DNA from: Enterococcus ureilyticus
GTDB lineage: Bacteria > Bacillota > Bacilli > Lactobacillales > Enterococcaceae
NCBI RefSeq assembly: GCF_001730315.1
Contig: NZ_MIKC01000038.1
Span: forward strand, 124,001-188,000
Length of the DNA: 64,000 nt
Direction: 5' to 3'
The notes below the pieces were generated by a model. It made no database searches and was not told the DNA's origin. It worked only from the letters and a program-made list of their open reading frames with translations. Both the position numbers and the translations under genes were made by a program. This document shows, in pieces, positions 37,601 through 48,159 of the stretch (position 1 is the first letter of the stretch; every line of letters starts with the position of its first letter).

Positions 37601-38095
37601 ACCACCGCCGCCAAGAGCTGCTTTGATCATGATTGGAAAACCATGTGTCCGGCCAAATTCTAAAACGCCTTCGACAGAGTCGACCGGACCATCAGAACCC
37701 GGTATTGAAGCAATACCTGCAGCAACAGCAGCTTCTTTAGCTTTGATCTTGTCTCCAAAAATATCCAAATGGTGTAGCGAAGGTCCCACAAAAATAAGTC
37801 CTTCTTCTTCACATAGACGGGCAAATTCTAAATTTTCTGAAAGAAACCCATAGCCAGGATGAATGGCATCAGCACCAGATTTTTTAGCGATTCGAATAAT
37901 ATCCTCCATATCAAGGTAAGCTTCGATCGGCTTTTTCCCTTTACCAACTAAATAGGCTTCATCTGCTTTAAAACGATGAACCGAATACTCATCTTCTGCT
38001 GCATAGATTGCCACTGTCCCGATGTGCATCTCTGTACAGGCTCTAAAAATTCGAATTGCAATTTCTCCACGATTTGCTACTAAAACTTTTTTCAT
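34667..38095 (-). CDS. pyc: Pyruvate carboxylase
   Basis: Makes oxaloacetate from pyruvate, bicarbonate and ATP, the anaplerotic supply for aspartate. 1142 residues in the usual order: biotin carboxylase (1-450, MIKAALGGGGRGMR as ATP-grasp loop and FIEVNPRVQVEHT), carboxyltransferase (about 530-800, TTFRDAHQSLLATRVR and HTHDTSGNG), PYC_OADA domain and a C-terminal biotin carrier (about 1075-1142) with the biotinylated lysine in EAMKMET. Full length and intact. GTAGGAGTG precedes the ATG. It lies after ftsW as in Bacillus. A separate biotin ligase would be needed; none is in the window. Confidence 0.97.
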   Translation of the reverse strand: MKKVLVANRGEIAIRIFRACTEMHIGTVAIYAAEDEYSVHRFKADEAYLVGKGKKPIEAYLDMEDIIRIAKKSGADAIHPGYGFLSENLEFARLCEEEGLIFVGPSLHHLDIFGDKIKAKEAAVAAGIASIPGSDGPVDSVEGVLEFGRTHGFPIMIKAALGGGGRGMRVAHDEKEAKEGYDRAKSEAKAAFGSDEVYVEKYISNPKHIEVQVLGDTHGNVIHLFERDCSVQRRHQKVVEVAPCVSMNDGKRKEICEAAVQLMKHVKYINAGTVEFLVEGENFYFIEVNPRVQVEHTITEMITDIDIVVSQLQIAQGLDLHKDMKIPQQENIALNGAAIQCRITTEDPLNNFMPDTGKIDTYRSPGGFGVRLDVGNAYSGAVVTPYFDSLLVKVCTHGFTFEKAIQKMERSLREFRIRGVKTNIPFLHKVIGHPEFQSGEAKTTFIDNTPQLFEFPKLRDRGNKTMKYIGEVTVNGFPGIEKSTKKYFDAPRIPTDLELRSEYVTAKNILDKDGAHGVVDWVKKQENVLLTDTTFRDAHQSLLATRVRTQDFKEIARLTGEGLPELFSSEMWGGATFDVAYRFLNEDPWQRLRKIRKLMPNTLLQMLFRGSNAVGYQNYPDNVIEEFIKESARQGIDVFRIFDSLNWLPQMEKSIQKVRDTGKIAEAAICYTADINDPSRAKYNVEYYKNMAKELEKMGAHIIAIKDMAGLLKPQAAYRLISELKDTIDLPIHLHTHDTSGNGIITYSAATKAGVDIVDVATSAMSGATSQPSMSSLYYALVNGDRTPDVNIDNTQKINHYWEDVRMYYQPFENGLNAPQTEVYMHEMPGGQYSNLQQQAKAVGLGHQWDDIKKMYHTVNLMFGDIVKVTPSSKVVGDMALFMVQNNLTEADIYEKGDELSFPESVVTFFQGDLGQPVGGFPKDLQRIILKGRPAFTERPGSLAAPVKFDKVKVELAEKIGYEPKLEEILSYLMYPQVFLDYRQSYQNFGDVTLLDTPTFFQGIRQGESVEVQIEKGKTLIIRLDEVGDPDIEGNRVLFFNLNGQRREIVIKDTSIKSSVQAKRKAEPTNKEQIGATMSGSVLQVLVNKGDKVKKGDALLVTEAMKMETTIEARFDGIVEHIYVFEEEPIRSGDLLIEVKEN

Positions 38096-38157
38096 TTTTT
38101 CACTCCTACCTGTTTATTAAAATTCTGTTTGATCGATTGTTCCCCTTCATTTATCGA

Positions 38158-39348
38158 TTAATTACCAAGTACTTGGTATTCTTGGTCCATTTTTTGTTTC
38201 TTCTCATCTGCGCTGATATTCAATACAAATGCTACAGAGATTGAAATAATCAAAACACTATTTCCTCCTTGACTTAGAAATGGAAACGTTACGCCAGTCA
38301 AAGGAATGACCCCAGTAATTCCACCCAAATTGATAAACACTTGTAATAACAACATTGAACCAATTCCAATACACATTAATGAGTTGAATGGTTTCTTCGA
38401 GCGTACCCCGACTAAGATGATCCTAGCAATCATAAACATTAAAATCGCCAATATGATCAATGATACTAATAACCCTAATTCTTCAATGGTAATCGCAAAA
38501 ATAAAATCTGAATGGGCTTCGGGTAAAAAACCTTTTTTCTGAATACTATTACCCAATCCTTTTCCAAACCAGCCACCATTGTTGATTGCGTAGTAAGAAT
38601 TTGCTAATTGGTGCCCAGCATTTCGCTCATCTTTAAATGGGTTCAAAAAAATAGCAAAACGTTGATAAACATATTGATATCTTTCTGGGATGAAGCTGCC
38701 ACCCGTTAAAAGTAACGCTTGGATAACTGCTATACTTCCTAAAATCCCAGCACCACCAACTAAATAGGTATACATATAATTAACGCCACTAGCAAGTACC
38801 ATGATAATCACTAATAAAGTCAAAATTGCTGCATTCCCCAAGTCGGGCTGAATTGCTACAAGAAAAATTAAAAAACCAACCAAAAGCATTGGTCTAAATA
38901 CAGCTTTCTTAAATTCTTTATCAATATATTTCTGTCTTCGTCCTAAAATATACGCCAAATACCAAATTACCATGATCTTTAGGTATTCCGCTGGCTGCAT
39001 TGAAAAAGAACCGATTTGGATCCAGCCCTTTGCACCATTGATCTCTGCTCCTAATTTTGTGAATCTAACAGCTAAAAGTAGCACGGAAATGACAACGATC
39101 GCAAACATAATAAATCCTTTGATTTGAAACACGGATGTTTTCATCTTATAGATGAAAAACATTGCTACTAAACTCAAAAGCCAAAATTGTAGCTGTGTGA
39201 TGACCATGCCTGTTGGCGGTTCACCTTTTGATACGAGCAAAGAAGAGGTTGAGCTGTACACCATGATCAAACCCACCGCACTAAGGACTAAGTAGGGGAT
39301 CAAAATACTATAGTCTAACAAATGCCTCTTTTTTATCTTGTTCGGCAA
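38158..39348 (-). CDS. ftsW: Septal peptidoglycan polymerase FtsW (SEDS family)
   Basis: 396 residues with about ten membrane segments. SEDS signatures: QPDLGNAAIL with the catalytic-site aspartate, FLPEAHSDFIFAITIEELG, and PLTGVTFPFLSQGGNS near the C-terminus. FtsW polymerises lipid II at the septum with a class B PBP. RodA is the alternative; the neighbours ylaN and pyc, as around Bacillus ftsW, favour FtsW. The start is a TTG at 39346-39348, supported by AAGGAGG eight bases before it and by the lack of an in-frame ATG. It is coupled to ylaN (three bases apart). Confidence 0.92.
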   Translation of the reverse strand: MPNKIKKRHLLDYSILIPYLVLSAVGLIMVYSSTSSLLVSKGEPPTGMVITQLQFWLLSLVAMFFIYKMKTSVFQIKGFIMFAIVVISVLLLAVRFTKLGAEINGAKGWIQIGSFSMQPAEYLKIMVIWYLAYILGRRQKYIDKEFKKAVFRPMLLVGFLIFLVAIQPDLGNAAILTLLVIIMVLASGVNYMYTYLVGGAGILGSIAVIQALLLTGGSFIPERYQYVYQRFAIFLNPFKDERNAGHQLANSYYAINNGGWFGKGLGNSIQKKGFLPEAHSDFIFAITIEELGLLVSLIILAILMFMIARIILVGVRSKKPFNSLMCIGIGSMLLLQVFINLGGITGVIPLTGVTFPFLSQGGNSVLIISISVAFVLNISADEKKQKMDQEYQVLGN

Positions 39349-39351
39349 AGT

Positions 39352-39654
39352 TTAAACCTCCTTGCCAATCTCTTTTTTTTCTTGAGTTTCCTCATAAACG
39401 TCACTATATAATTGATTGAGTTCTTTTTCTAGATCGCTTAACAATTGATGTCCTTGTTTTGAACTTAAAATGCCTAGACGAATAGCATAAGTCACTTGGC
39501 GAGAAAAACCATACATTTGTGTATCTACGACTTCCTCAAAAGCCTTACACTGGGAAATACATAGGCTATTTTTTTGATTGCGGATCAACATCATGATCCG
39601 TTGTGCATCATCGTTTAACAGCTGAACGGCAAAATCTTTTGAAATGGATTCCAT
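39352..39654 (-). CDS. ylaN: YlaN family protein (DUF1507)
   Basis: 100-residue helical protein. NDDAQRIMMLIRNQ, FEEVVDTQMYGFSRQV and AIRLGILSSKQGHQLLSDLE follow the YlaN pattern. Work in Bacillus and Staphylococcus ties YlaN to iron homeostasis through Fur, which is of interest since a Fur-type box occurs elsewhere in this window. The ATG at 39652-39654 is used; GGGAGG is ten bases away, and an in-frame GTG two codons earlier sits nearer to it, so the start may be that GTG. It is the first gene before ftsW. Confidence 0.85.
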   Translation of the reverse strand: MESISKDFAVQLLNDDAQRIMMLIRNQKNSLCISQCKAFEEVVDTQMYGFSRQVTYAIRLGILSSKQGHQLLSDLEKELNQLYSDVYEETQEKKEIGKEV

Positions 39655-39868
39655 TTGCACTAAACCTCCCATCTTAATTATGTAATTATAGCATAATTTG
39701 TCCAGTTATTAACAGAAATTTTCTGAAAATCTATTGTTTAAAATTTTTTTTAATTTTCAATAAACAGGAATGAATAAAAATCTCATTATTATAGCTCTAA
39801 TCTCAAAAAAATATTCTTCTGGTTCCAGAGGCATGCCTTGTAAATTATAATCAAAGATCAATTGTTCT

Positions 39869-40024
39869 TTAACTTAAGCCATAGACAATCACGTAATAAA
39901 TCACATAAACCCAACTTAGGACTCCATGAAATACTGCCCAAAGAATACTATGCCAATTCACATACGAAATGACTAATGCTAATGCACACCCAAATGAAAT
40001 TCCTGCTTTTGCACTTTCTTTCAT
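39869..40024 (-). CDS. Small membrane protein, 51 residues, uncharacterised
   Basis: A short frame with an excellent ribosome site (AGGAGG, seven bases before the ATG at 40022-40024). The product begins MKESAKAGISFGCALALVIS and has two hydrophobic stretches (about 8-23 and 30-50) around YVNWHSILWAVFHGVL, ending with tyrosine-rich VYVIYYVIVYG. The Ser/Gly-rich first helix and the tryptophan-histidine turn give it the look of a conserved small membrane protein found widely in Firmicutes. No partner gene is adjacent; it stands alone between ylaN and the alcohol dehydrogenase terminator. Confidence 0.75.
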   Translation of the reverse strand: MKESAKAGISFGCALALVISYVNWHSILWAVFHGVLSWVYVIYYVIVYGLS

Positions 40025-40147
40025 CACGTTTCCTCCTAAATAAATCTAAATCACGCTACGATTGTTGCTATTTTAATATTAATAGTAACAGAATCCATTT
40101 TAAGAAGCTATCAAAGCACTTATTCAAAATTCTAAAAATATTTATTA

Positions 40148-40196
40148 TAAAAAAAGACCCTTAAAAAGTTAGATTCACGCTTCCTTTTAAGGGTCT
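40148..40196 (-). terminator. Terminator of the alcohol dehydrogenase gene
   Basis: AGACCCTTAAAAAG (40155-40168) pairs with CTTTTAAGGGTCT (40184-40196); on the minus strand seven T follow. Confidence 0.85.
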
Positions 40197-40230
40197 GTTC
40201 TATTTAATTTATTTTCACTTCATACTAACT

Positions 40231-41250
40231 TTATTTTTTTAGATCGACAACCATTCTGCCTTTGATTTTTCCTTGTTCCATTTCTTCAAAAATATCATTG
40301 ACTTCATGTAAACAGCGTGTTTCTACGACAGGTACTACTTTTCCTTCTGCTCCAAATTGGAATGCTTCTTCTAAATCTTTACGTGTTCCAACTAAGGAAC
40401 CAACGATTTGAATGCCATCTAAAACAGTCTTTACAATTGCTAAATCCATCGTTTCTGGCGGCAGACCAACTGCAACCACTTTTCCAGCAGCTCTCACTGA
40501 ATCAACGGCTTGATTAAAGGCAACTTTTGACACTGCTGTAACGACTGCTGCATGTGCACCACCTACTTTTTCTTGAATCCAAGCGCCTGCATCACCATCA
40601 GTTAACGGGTTACAAACTAAATCAGCTCCTAATTCCTTAGCAAACGCTAACTTATCATCATTGATATCAACTGCAATTACTTTCGCATTAAAAACATTTT
40701 TAGCATATTGAATCGCTAGATTACCTAATCCGCCGATACCGTAGATAGCAACCCATTGCCCAGGTTTTACTTCTGAAACCTTGATTGCTTTATAACAAGT
40801 AACACCGGCACATGAGATACTGCTTGCTTGCGCTGGGTCTAATCCCTTTGGCACTTTAACAGCATAATCCGCTTTGACAATACATTGTTCAGCCATCGCA
40901 CCATCTACTGAAAAGCCAGCATTTTTCACTTGACGGCAGAACGTTTCACGACCAGTAATACAATACTCACATGTTCCACAGCCCTCAAAAAACCAAGCAA
41001 TGCTAACACGATCTCCTACTTTTAAACTCTCAACACCTGGAGCGATTTCTTTAACAATTCCGATGCCTTCATGACCAATCACACGCCCAGGAACTTCACC
41101 AAAATCGCCATGAGCAACATGTAAATCTGTATGACAAACACCACAGTATTCAACATCTACTAAAGCTTCACCAGCCTCAAGTGGTCTAATATCTACATCC
41201 TTAATTTCTACTTTTCCGTTATTTTCATTTGTTACAACAGCTGCTTTCAT
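40231..41250 (-). CDS. adhP: Zinc-dependent alcohol dehydrogenase
   Basis: Medium-chain dehydrogenase of 339 residues, reducing acetaldehyde or other aldehydes with [13 protein letters not shown] supplies the catalytic zinc cysteine, GHEGIGIV the histidine, and [15 protein letters not shown] the four structural zinc cysteines. [16 protein letters not shown] is the NAD-binding loop. It is closest in pattern to AdhP/AdhA of Firmicutes; the symbol is a family-level guess. The ATG at 41248-41250 follows CAGGAGTGATAG and is chosen over an in-frame ATG 12 codons upstream. Single-gene unit with its own promoter and terminator. Confidence 0.9.
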   Translation of the reverse strand: MKAAVVTNENNGKVEIKDVDIRPLEAGEALVDVEYCGVCHTDLHVAHGDFGEVPGRVIGHEGIGIVKEIAPGVESLKVGDRVSIAWFFEGCGTCEYCITGRETFCRQVKNAGFSVDGAMAEQCIVKADYAVKVPKGLDPAQASSISCAGVTCYKAIKVSEVKPGQWVAIYGIGGLGNLAIQYAKNVFNAKVIAVDINDDKLAFAKELGADLVCNPLTDGDAGAWIQEKVGGAHAAVVTAVSKVAFNQAVDSVRAAGKVVAVGLPPETMDLAIVKTVLDGIQIVGSLVGTRKDLEEAFQFGAEGKVVPVVETRCLHEVNDIFEEMEQGKIKGRMVVDLKK

Positions 41251-41290
41251 TCTATCACTCCTGTATTCAATATAATTTGGTAACATTTAC

Positions 41291-41319
41291 ATTCTACCAT
41301 GTACGAAATCGTTTTGATA
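41291..41319 (-). promoter_or_regulatory. Probable promoter of the alcohol dehydrogenase gene
   Basis: On the minus strand TATCAA (41314-41319) and TAGAAT (41291-41296), 17 bp apart. Confidence 0.4.
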
Positions 41320-41370
41320 GCCCTTTCAGATAAATCGTTCTTAAATAAAGAAATTTTGTTCACATTCTAT

Positions 41371-41415
41371 AAAAAAGAGTAGAAATGAATCACTTTGCAT
41401 GATTCATTTCTACTC
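41371..41415 (-). terminator. Terminator of the pfkA-pyk operon
   Basis: Perfect 16-bp stem, arms 41377-41392 and 41400-41415, followed on the minus strand by six T. Confidence 0.9.
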
Positions 41416-41438
41416 TCTTAACTGTATAATTAGTTGTT

Positions 41439-43196
41439 TTAGATTGCTGTTGTGGCACCACGATAAACAATGCCGCGACGAGGATCAACAGTAATTAGCT
41501 CATCATTGGTAATCAAGTTTGTTGCATCAGCTGCACCAACAATTACTGGAATATCTTTGGCAATTGCAACGACTGCTGCATGTGAAGTCAACCCGCCTTC
41601 TTCAACGACCAAAGCAATTGCTTTATCGATTGCAGGCATATAATCTTTATCCGTTGTTTTAACAACTAAGATAGAACCTTCCGTTGCGTTGGCAACTGCT
41701 TCTTCAGCTGTATTCGCTACAACTGCTTTAGCAATTACTGAAGCTTCACCAATCCCTTGACCTTGAACTAATTTTGAACCGATCATTTGGATCTTCATTA
41801 GGTTCGTTGTTCCTTTTTCGCCGACTGGTACACCTGCTGTAATGATGATCAAATCACCTTCACTTGCAAACCCTTCTTCTTGAGAAGTGTGTGTTGCTAA
41901 ATTGAACATTTCATCTGTGCTTGATGGTTTCTCAGCAACTGTTGCATAAACACCCCAAGATAATGATAAGCTACGCGCTTTTTGTTCGGTGAACGTAATA
42001 GCAACGATGTGTGATTTTGGACGATATTTAGAAATCATACGTGCAGTGTGTCCAGATTCAGTTGCTGCAACAATAGTTTGGATACCCAAGTTACGAGCAG
42101 TGTGCCCAACTGATTGACCAATTGCTTCGGCCATATCTGTTTTGCTGTATAATTTCAATGCAAATGAATCTTGGTTGATCAATGCTTCTTCAGTACGAAC
42201 AGCAATGCGAGCCATTGTTTGAACCGCTTCTAATGGGTAATCTCCAGCAGCTGTTTCACCAGAAAGCATTACTGCATCTGTTCCGTCATAGATTGCATTG
42301 GCAACGTCATTTGCTTCCGCACGTGTTGGACGTGGGTTGCGTTGCATAGAATCTAGCATTTGAGTTGCAGTGATTACTGGTTTTCCTAAAGCGTTACATT
42401 TTTTGATCAATTCTTTTTGAACAACAGGAACATCTTCAGTTGGAATTTCAACACCCATGTCGCCACGAGCAACCATCAAACCATCAGAAACTTTTAGGAT
42501 CTCGTCAATATTGTCGATTCCTTCTTGGTTTTCAATTTTAGGAATGATTTGGATATGTGTTGCGTTTTCTTCTTCTAAAATTCTAGTAATTTCTAAAACG
42601 TCAGTTGCACGACGAACGAAACTTGCAGCGATGAAATCGACACCTTGTTCAATCCCAAAACGGATATCAGCAGCATCTTTATCAGTGATACCAGGAAGAT
42701 TGACAGAGACACCTGGAACGTTTACGCCTTTTTTATTTTTTAATACGCCTTCGTTTTTCACTTCAGTAACGATTTCGTTAGCCTTGCGGTCAATATCTGT
42801 TACTTCTAAATCAATCAAGCCATCATCTAAAAGAATATGAGAACCAACGTTTACATCGTTAATTAATTCTGGGTAAGTAATTGAAAATTTTTCGTTTGTT
42901 CCTAAAACTTCTGTCATAGAAAGACGTACTGAATCACCCGTTCTTAAAGTAATTGCGCCATTTTCCATCTCATTAGTTCGGATTTCAGGACCTTTCGTAT
43001 CAAGCAAGATCGCTACACGTTTACCTGTAATTTTTGCAGCTTCGCGAATATTCTTGATGCGGTTGCCATGTTCTTCAAAATCACCATGTGAGAAGTTCAA
43101 ACGGCAAACATTCATTCCTGCATTCATTAAGTTTACTAGCATATCTACCGTTTCGCTAGCTGGTCCGATCGTACATACGATTTTCGTTTTTTTCAT
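41439..43196 (-). CDS. pyk: Pyruvate kinase with C-terminal phosphohistidine-type domain
   Basis: Last step of glycolysis, PEP plus ADP to pyruvate plus ATP. 585 residues, about 110 longer than the E. coli type. The N-terminal barrel has the catalytic lysine and metal site region [19 protein letters not shown] and [20 protein letters not shown]. The extra C-terminal domain (about 480-585) carries [11 protein letters not shown], the phosphohistidine motif of PEP-utilising enzymes, as in Bacillus and other Firmicutes. Its role there is structural or regulatory. The ATG at 43194-43196 is used because AGGAG lies nine bases before it. It follows pfkA by about 100 bases. Confidence 0.96.
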   Translation of the reverse strand: MKKTKIVCTIGPASETVDMLVNLMNAGMNVCRLNFSHGDFEEHGNRIKNIREAAKITGKRVAILLDTKGPEIRTNEMENGAITLRTGDSVRLSMTEVLGTNEKFSITYPELINDVNVGSHILLDDGLIDLEVTDIDRKANEIVTEVKNEGVLKNKKGVNVPGVSVNLPGITDKDAADIRFGIEQGVDFIAASFVRRATDVLEITRILEEENATHIQIIPKIENQEGIDNIDEILKVSDGLMVARGDMGVEIPTEDVPVVQKELIKKCNALGKPVITATQMLDSMQRNPRPTRAEANDVANAIYDGTDAVMLSGETAAGDYPLEAVQTMARIAVRTEEALINQDSFALKLYSKTDMAEAIGQSVGHTARNLGIQTIVAATESGHTARMISKYRPKSHIVAITFTEQKARSLSLSWGVYATVAEKPSSTDEMFNLATHTSQEEGFASEGDLIIITAGVPVGEKGTTNLMKIQMIGSKLVQGQGIGEASVIAKAVVANTAEEAVANATEGSILVVKTTDKDYMPAIDKAIALVVEEGGLTSHAAVVAIAKDIPVIVGAADATNLITNDELITVDPRRGIVYRGATTAI

Positions 43197-43293
43197 TACC
43201 AAACGCTCCTATTCCATTTTTGTTTATACGTCATGAAGATTATCTATTTTCCTCAAGGGCTTCTTTAAATAACACTCAATTTCAAGTGTATTC

Positions 43294-44322
<1,029 letters not shown>

Positions 44323-44428
44323 TCAAAAATATTACGTCACTCATTTTACCATTAATAGTGCAAAATGTCTTGATTTAAGAAGAAATAATTGAAAAAAGAT
44401 GAAAACAATTAGTAGTTTTTACCGTAAA

Positions 44429-47400
44429 TCATTTGAAAACAACATTTTGACTACCCAATATTGCCTCTAATTGTTCTTTTACATCTATTGTTTCACTTAA
44501 CCAGTTCTCTTCACCTAAGACTAATTTCTTGTTGCTTTTTTCAAAGTAAATGATTACTGGCGTATTTCCTTTATGCTTTTGCAGCACTTCATGAATACTG
44601 TGTAAAACTTCTTTTTGGTCTCTTTCTTCTGAAATTTTTAAGTAACACGTTGTTGCACTAATACTAGTTTCAATGTCACTCGCTTTTTCTATTTGATTGA
44701 CTAGTAATTGCAACTCTTGATTATAGTTACTTTTTTCTACTTTACCTTCGACGAAATAAACCTGATTTTTTTCAACAGTTTGACGAAGTGTTCTGAAAAC
44801 TGCTGGAAAAAGTGTCAAAGATAACGAACCTGTTAGGTCATCCCCTTCTACGAAGGCCATTTGTTCTCCTTTTTTGGTACGAATCACTCGGACATCTTTC
44901 ACATAAATTAATAAACGCGCCGTTTGATTTTCAACCACATCGCTGACTAACATTACTTGTTTAGCTAAACGAGTTTTCTTAAACTCTTCAGTCGGATGCC
45001 CAGATAAATAGACACCTAAATATTGCTCTTCCTGTTCTAATTTCTCTTCTAACGAATAATCAGCTACCTCTACTTCTTTTAGTTTCAAAGTATCTTCTAA
45101 AAGGTTCATACTACCACCACTGTAAATAATGTTTTGAATCTCACTATCTAAGCCGACTACTAATTGCCGGCGATTCGCTTGTAATTCATCGAAAGCACCG
45201 ATGGCGATCAGTGGCTGAATATTTTCTGCTTTTAACCATTTGCGGTCAATACGCAATAAAAATTGATTGAACGTTTTAAACGGACCATGTTCTCTACGTT
45301 CATCTAAAATATTCTGGATAAAATCTCTACGTATTCCTTTCAACGAGCTAAAGCCAAACATGATTTGATCATCATTATTTAGGTAAAAACTATACTGACT
45401 AGAATTGATCGCAGGTTGCATGATTACCATCTTATTTTTGCGAGCTTCACCGATGTATTCCTTGATTTTAGTAGGATTATGTCGAACAGAATGGAGTATA
45501 GCAGCATAAAAAGCTCCTGGGAAATGAACTTTTAGATAGGCCATTTGGAATCCAATAAAAGAATAGGCAAATGCATGAGAACGATTAAAACCATAATTCG
45601 CAAAGCGTTCGATATAATCGTAGATCGTGGTTGCGACTTCCTCACTATGCCCTTGTTTCATTGCTCCCTCAACAAAGTGTTTACGTTCTTCATCTAGCAC
45701 ATCTTTTTTCTTTTTACTGACGGCTCGTCTTAAAATATCTGCTTGCCCTAGGCTAAAGCCTGCCATCGTTGAAGCAACTTGAATGATTTGTTCCTGATAG
45801 ACAATAACGCCGTAGGTATTGTTTAAAATTGGTTCTAAAACAGCATCTGGATACTCAATTGGTTCTTGTCCTTTTTTTCTACGAATAAACAAATCAATAT
45901 TTTGCATAGGTCCCGGTCGATACAATGCATTGACTGCTGCGATATCTTCAATACTAGTTGGACCTAATTTTCTTAAAACATTTCTGATGCCCGCCGATTC
46001 AAACTGGAAAACACCGCTTGTTTCACCTCTTCTAAATAAAGCCAATGTTTGTTCATCATCTAGTGGAATTTGGTTTAAAATCACTTCTTTTTTATAGACT
46101 CGTTTAACCGATTTGATCGTATCATCAATAATTGATAAATTTCTCAAACCTAGAAAATCCATCTTCAACAAACCGATTTTTTCCACATCATTCATCGTAA
46201 ATTGCGTAAGAAAAATATCATTTGATCCAGGTTGCAACGGAACAATATCAATCAAATCAAGATCACTAATCACCACACCTGCTGCATGTGTCGATACGTG
46301 ACGTGGCAATCCTTCTAGGCGAACTGCTGTATCATATAATAAACGGTTAGTATCAGAAGAGTTTACTAATTCAACGAGTTTTTTCGAATCGTTATAAGCC
46401 GTTTCCAGTGTCATTTTCAGAGCACTTGGTACCGAATTTGACCATCGATTGGATTCACTTTGTGATAATCCAAAGACTCTTGCCACGTCTCTTAGAACCA
46501 TTTTAGCTGCCATCGTTCCAAATGTCGCAATTTGAGCCATATGATAATGACCATATTTCTCTCGAACATACTGCAATACTTCTTCTCGGCGATTATCAGG
46601 AATATCTAAATCGATATCAGGCATCGAATGTCTTTCGGGATTTAAAAAACGTTCGAAAAGCAAATCATACTTAATTGGATCGACATCAGTGATTGACAAG
46701 ACATAAGAAACTAATGAACCTGCAGCAGAACCACGACCAGCGCCTGTCACGATTTTTCGATCATGAGCAAATGCCATCACATCCCAAACAATCAAAAAAT
46801 AATCGTCAAAGCCCATCGTATGGATAATCGTGAGTTCCTTTTCCAGTCGTTGCTCATACTCAATTGAAGCATCAGGTATTCGCTCAGGTAATTTCTGCAG
46901 ACACAGTTCTTTTAAGAATACACCTGCTTGCTTCCCATCTGGAATGGGAAAATGCGGCAACAGACGCTGATGTAAGGGGATTTCTACAGTACAAGCAGCA
47001 GCCATATTTTCTGCATTTGAAATAGCTTGTTGGCTGACCCTTACTGTTAGTTGATCGACAGCATCATTTTGACTTCTTAGATAAAAAGGGCCTTCGATTT
47101 CCGTTTCTTCAGCATTCAAAGTCATCTGCTGGCCTTCATCGATATGTCTTAGCACTTTCAACGCAAAACCATCTTGTCGATTTAAATAACGTGTTTCTTG
47201 TAATGCAATCAATGGTTGGTTTTGGCTTTCATAAAATTGAAAAAGTAATGGATCTGTTTCTTGATTACAGGTAAAAGAAGCACTGGCAAAAAAGGAAGCT
47301 GGATCAAAATAATCGGTTAAGCGGTTTAAGCTCTCTGACGCTTCCTCCACACTTCTTTTCAAGGCAAAAGTAACTTCTCCTTTGTCAGAAGGCATTACAG

Positions 47401-47761
47401 CGAACAAATGACTCAAGTAGTTTTTCACTTCATCTAGATAGAAAATTTTTTCACTATTCATCTTAGCCGTTGAAATTCGCATCAAGTTTTGGTACCCTTC
47501 TAAATCTTTTGCATACAACAATAGTTGAGCAGATTGTTCAGACTTGTGAGGTGTATATTCTACTGTTAAGCCAATAATCGGTTTGAGCCCTTCCTTCATA
47601 CAGGTTTCAAAAAACTCGATTGCGCCATGAAGTACGTTGATATCCGTGATTCCAACGGTTTGGTAGCCCAGCTTTTTAGCTTGCTGAACAAATTGTTGAA
47701 TTCGTATTGTACTGGAAAGTAACGAGTAGGAAGTGATTGTATATAATTGTGGAAAAGACAT
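44429..47761 (-). CDS. dnaE: DNA polymerase III subunit alpha, DnaE type
   Basis: Replicative polymerase of 1110 residues that extends RNA primers, mainly on the lagging strand; leading-strand work is done by PolC in Firmicutes. An N-terminal PHP domain (1-200, GITDINVLHGAIEF) precedes the polymerase palm with the catalytic aspartates in MPDIDLDIPD (about residue 385). GAGRGSAAGSLVSY is the conserved phosphate-binding loop region. The C-terminus holds an HhH (about 830-880) and an OB domain. It has no 3'-5' exonuclease domain. GGAGATG precedes the ATG. The dnaE-pfkA-pyk order is typical of Firmicutes, with a promoter between dnaE and pfkA. Confidence 0.97.
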   Translation of the reverse strand: MSFPQLYTITSYSLLSSTIRIQQFVQQAKKLGYQTVGITDINVLHGAIEFFETCMKEGLKPIIGLTVEYTPHKSEQSAQLLLYAKDLEGYQNLMRISTAKMNSEKIFYLDEVKNYLSHLFAVMPSDKGEVTFALKRSVEEASESLNRLTDYFDPASFFASASFTCNQETDPLLFQFYESQNQPLIALQETRYLNRQDGFALKVLRHIDEGQQMTLNAEETEIEGPFYLRSQNDAVDQLTVRVSQQAISNAENMAAACTVEIPLHQRLLPHFPIPDGKQAGVFLKELCLQKLPERIPDASIEYEQRLEKELTIIHTMGFDDYFLIVWDVMAFAHDRKIVTGAGRGSAAGSLVSYVLSITDVDPIKYDLLFERFLNPERHSMPDIDLDIPDNRREEVLQYVREKYGHYHMAQIATFGTMAAKMVLRDVARVFGLSQSESNRWSNSVPSALKMTLETAYNDSKKLVELVNSSDTNRLLYDTAVRLEGLPRHVSTHAAGVVISDLDLIDIVPLQPGSNDIFLTQFTMNDVEKIGLLKMDFLGLRNLSIIDDTIKSVKRVYKKEVILNQIPLDDEQTLALFRRGETSGVFQFESAGIRNVLRKLGPTSIEDIAAVNALYRPGPMQNIDLFIRRKKGQEPIEYPDAVLEPILNNTYGVIVYQEQIIQVASTMAGFSLGQADILRRAVSKKKKDVLDEERKHFVEGAMKQGHSEEVATTIYDYIERFANYGFNRSHAFAYSFIGFQMAYLKVHFPGAFYAAILHSVRHNPTKIKEYIGEARKNKMVIMQPAINSSQYSFYLNNDDQIMFGFSSLKGIRRDFIQNILDERREHGPFKTFNQFLLRIDRKWLKAENIQPLIAIGAFDELQANRRQLVVGLDSEIQNIIYSGGSMNLLEDTLKLKEVEVADYSLEEKLEQEEQYLGVYLSGHPTEEFKKTRLAKQVMLVSDVVENQTARLLIYVKDVRVIRTKKGEQMAFVEGDDLTGSLSLTLFPAVFRTLRQTVEKNQVYFVEGKVEKSNYNQELQLLVNQIEKASDIETSISATTCYLKISEERDQKEVLHSIHEVLQKHKGNTPVIIYFEKSNKKLVLGEENWLSETIDVKEQLEAILGSQNVVFK

Positions 47762-47818
47762 AGGACATCTCCTTACTTACATAATGGTTTTAAATCAAAA
47801 AATGTAACTTTCAATTCC

Positions 47819-47846
47819 TTTACATTTAGAAAAATTGTGCTAAACT
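47819..47846 (+). promoter_or_regulatory. Promoter of the yjzD-like gene
   Basis: TTTACA (47819-47824) and TAAACT (47841-47846), 16 bp apart, directly upstream of GAGGTG. Confidence 0.5.
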
Positions 47847-47870
47847 ATAGCTAGAAAAGAGGTGCAATCC

Positions 47871-48062
47871 ATGCGTTACATTCTTGTATTGTTGTGGTCT
47901 TTTTTACTTGGACAAGTCGTTGGCTATATCGGTGGTGCCTTAAATGGCGGAACTTATGATTTTATGCTGACAACCGTTATATCATTGATTACCGGCGTGA
48001 TTATCTTATTGATTGGTCAATTTGCATTACCAAAAAAAGAAACCACTAAAAGTGTTCAATAA
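47871..48062 (+). CDS. Small membrane protein, DUF2929/YjzD-like
   Basis: 63 residues with two membrane helices (about 3-20 and 32-52) separated by GGALNGGTYDFM. It begins MRYILVLLWSFLLGQVVGYI, the N-terminal pattern of DUF2929 proteins, and ends in a short charged tail. The ATG at 47871 has GAGGTG seven bases upstream; an in-frame GTG three codons earlier overlaps that site. Function unknown. It is divergent from dnaE and convergent with an MFS exporter gene. Confidence 0.75.
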   Translation: MRYILVLLWSFLLGQVVGYIGGALNGGTYDFMLTTVISLITGVIILLIGQFALPKKETTKSVQ

Positions 48063-48104
48063 CTAAAAGTAGTATTTAGCTTTTAACCTTAAAAAGCATG
48101 CTTA

Positions 48105-48147
48105 TAAAAAAACCAGTTACTACAAACATTGTAACTGGTTTTTTTAT
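48105..48147. terminator. Bidirectional terminator between the yjzD-like and MFS genes
   Basis: ACCAGTTAC (48112-48120) and GTAACTGGT (48131-48139) with seven A before and seven T after. Confidence 0.9.
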
Positions 48148-48159
48148 GTTTTCAACCGT

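Noticed and set aside
39976-40164. Plus-strand open frame in the ylaN-adh gap
   Set aside because: No ribosome site and no membrane or domain pattern; the minus strand has a well-supported 51-residue gene there.
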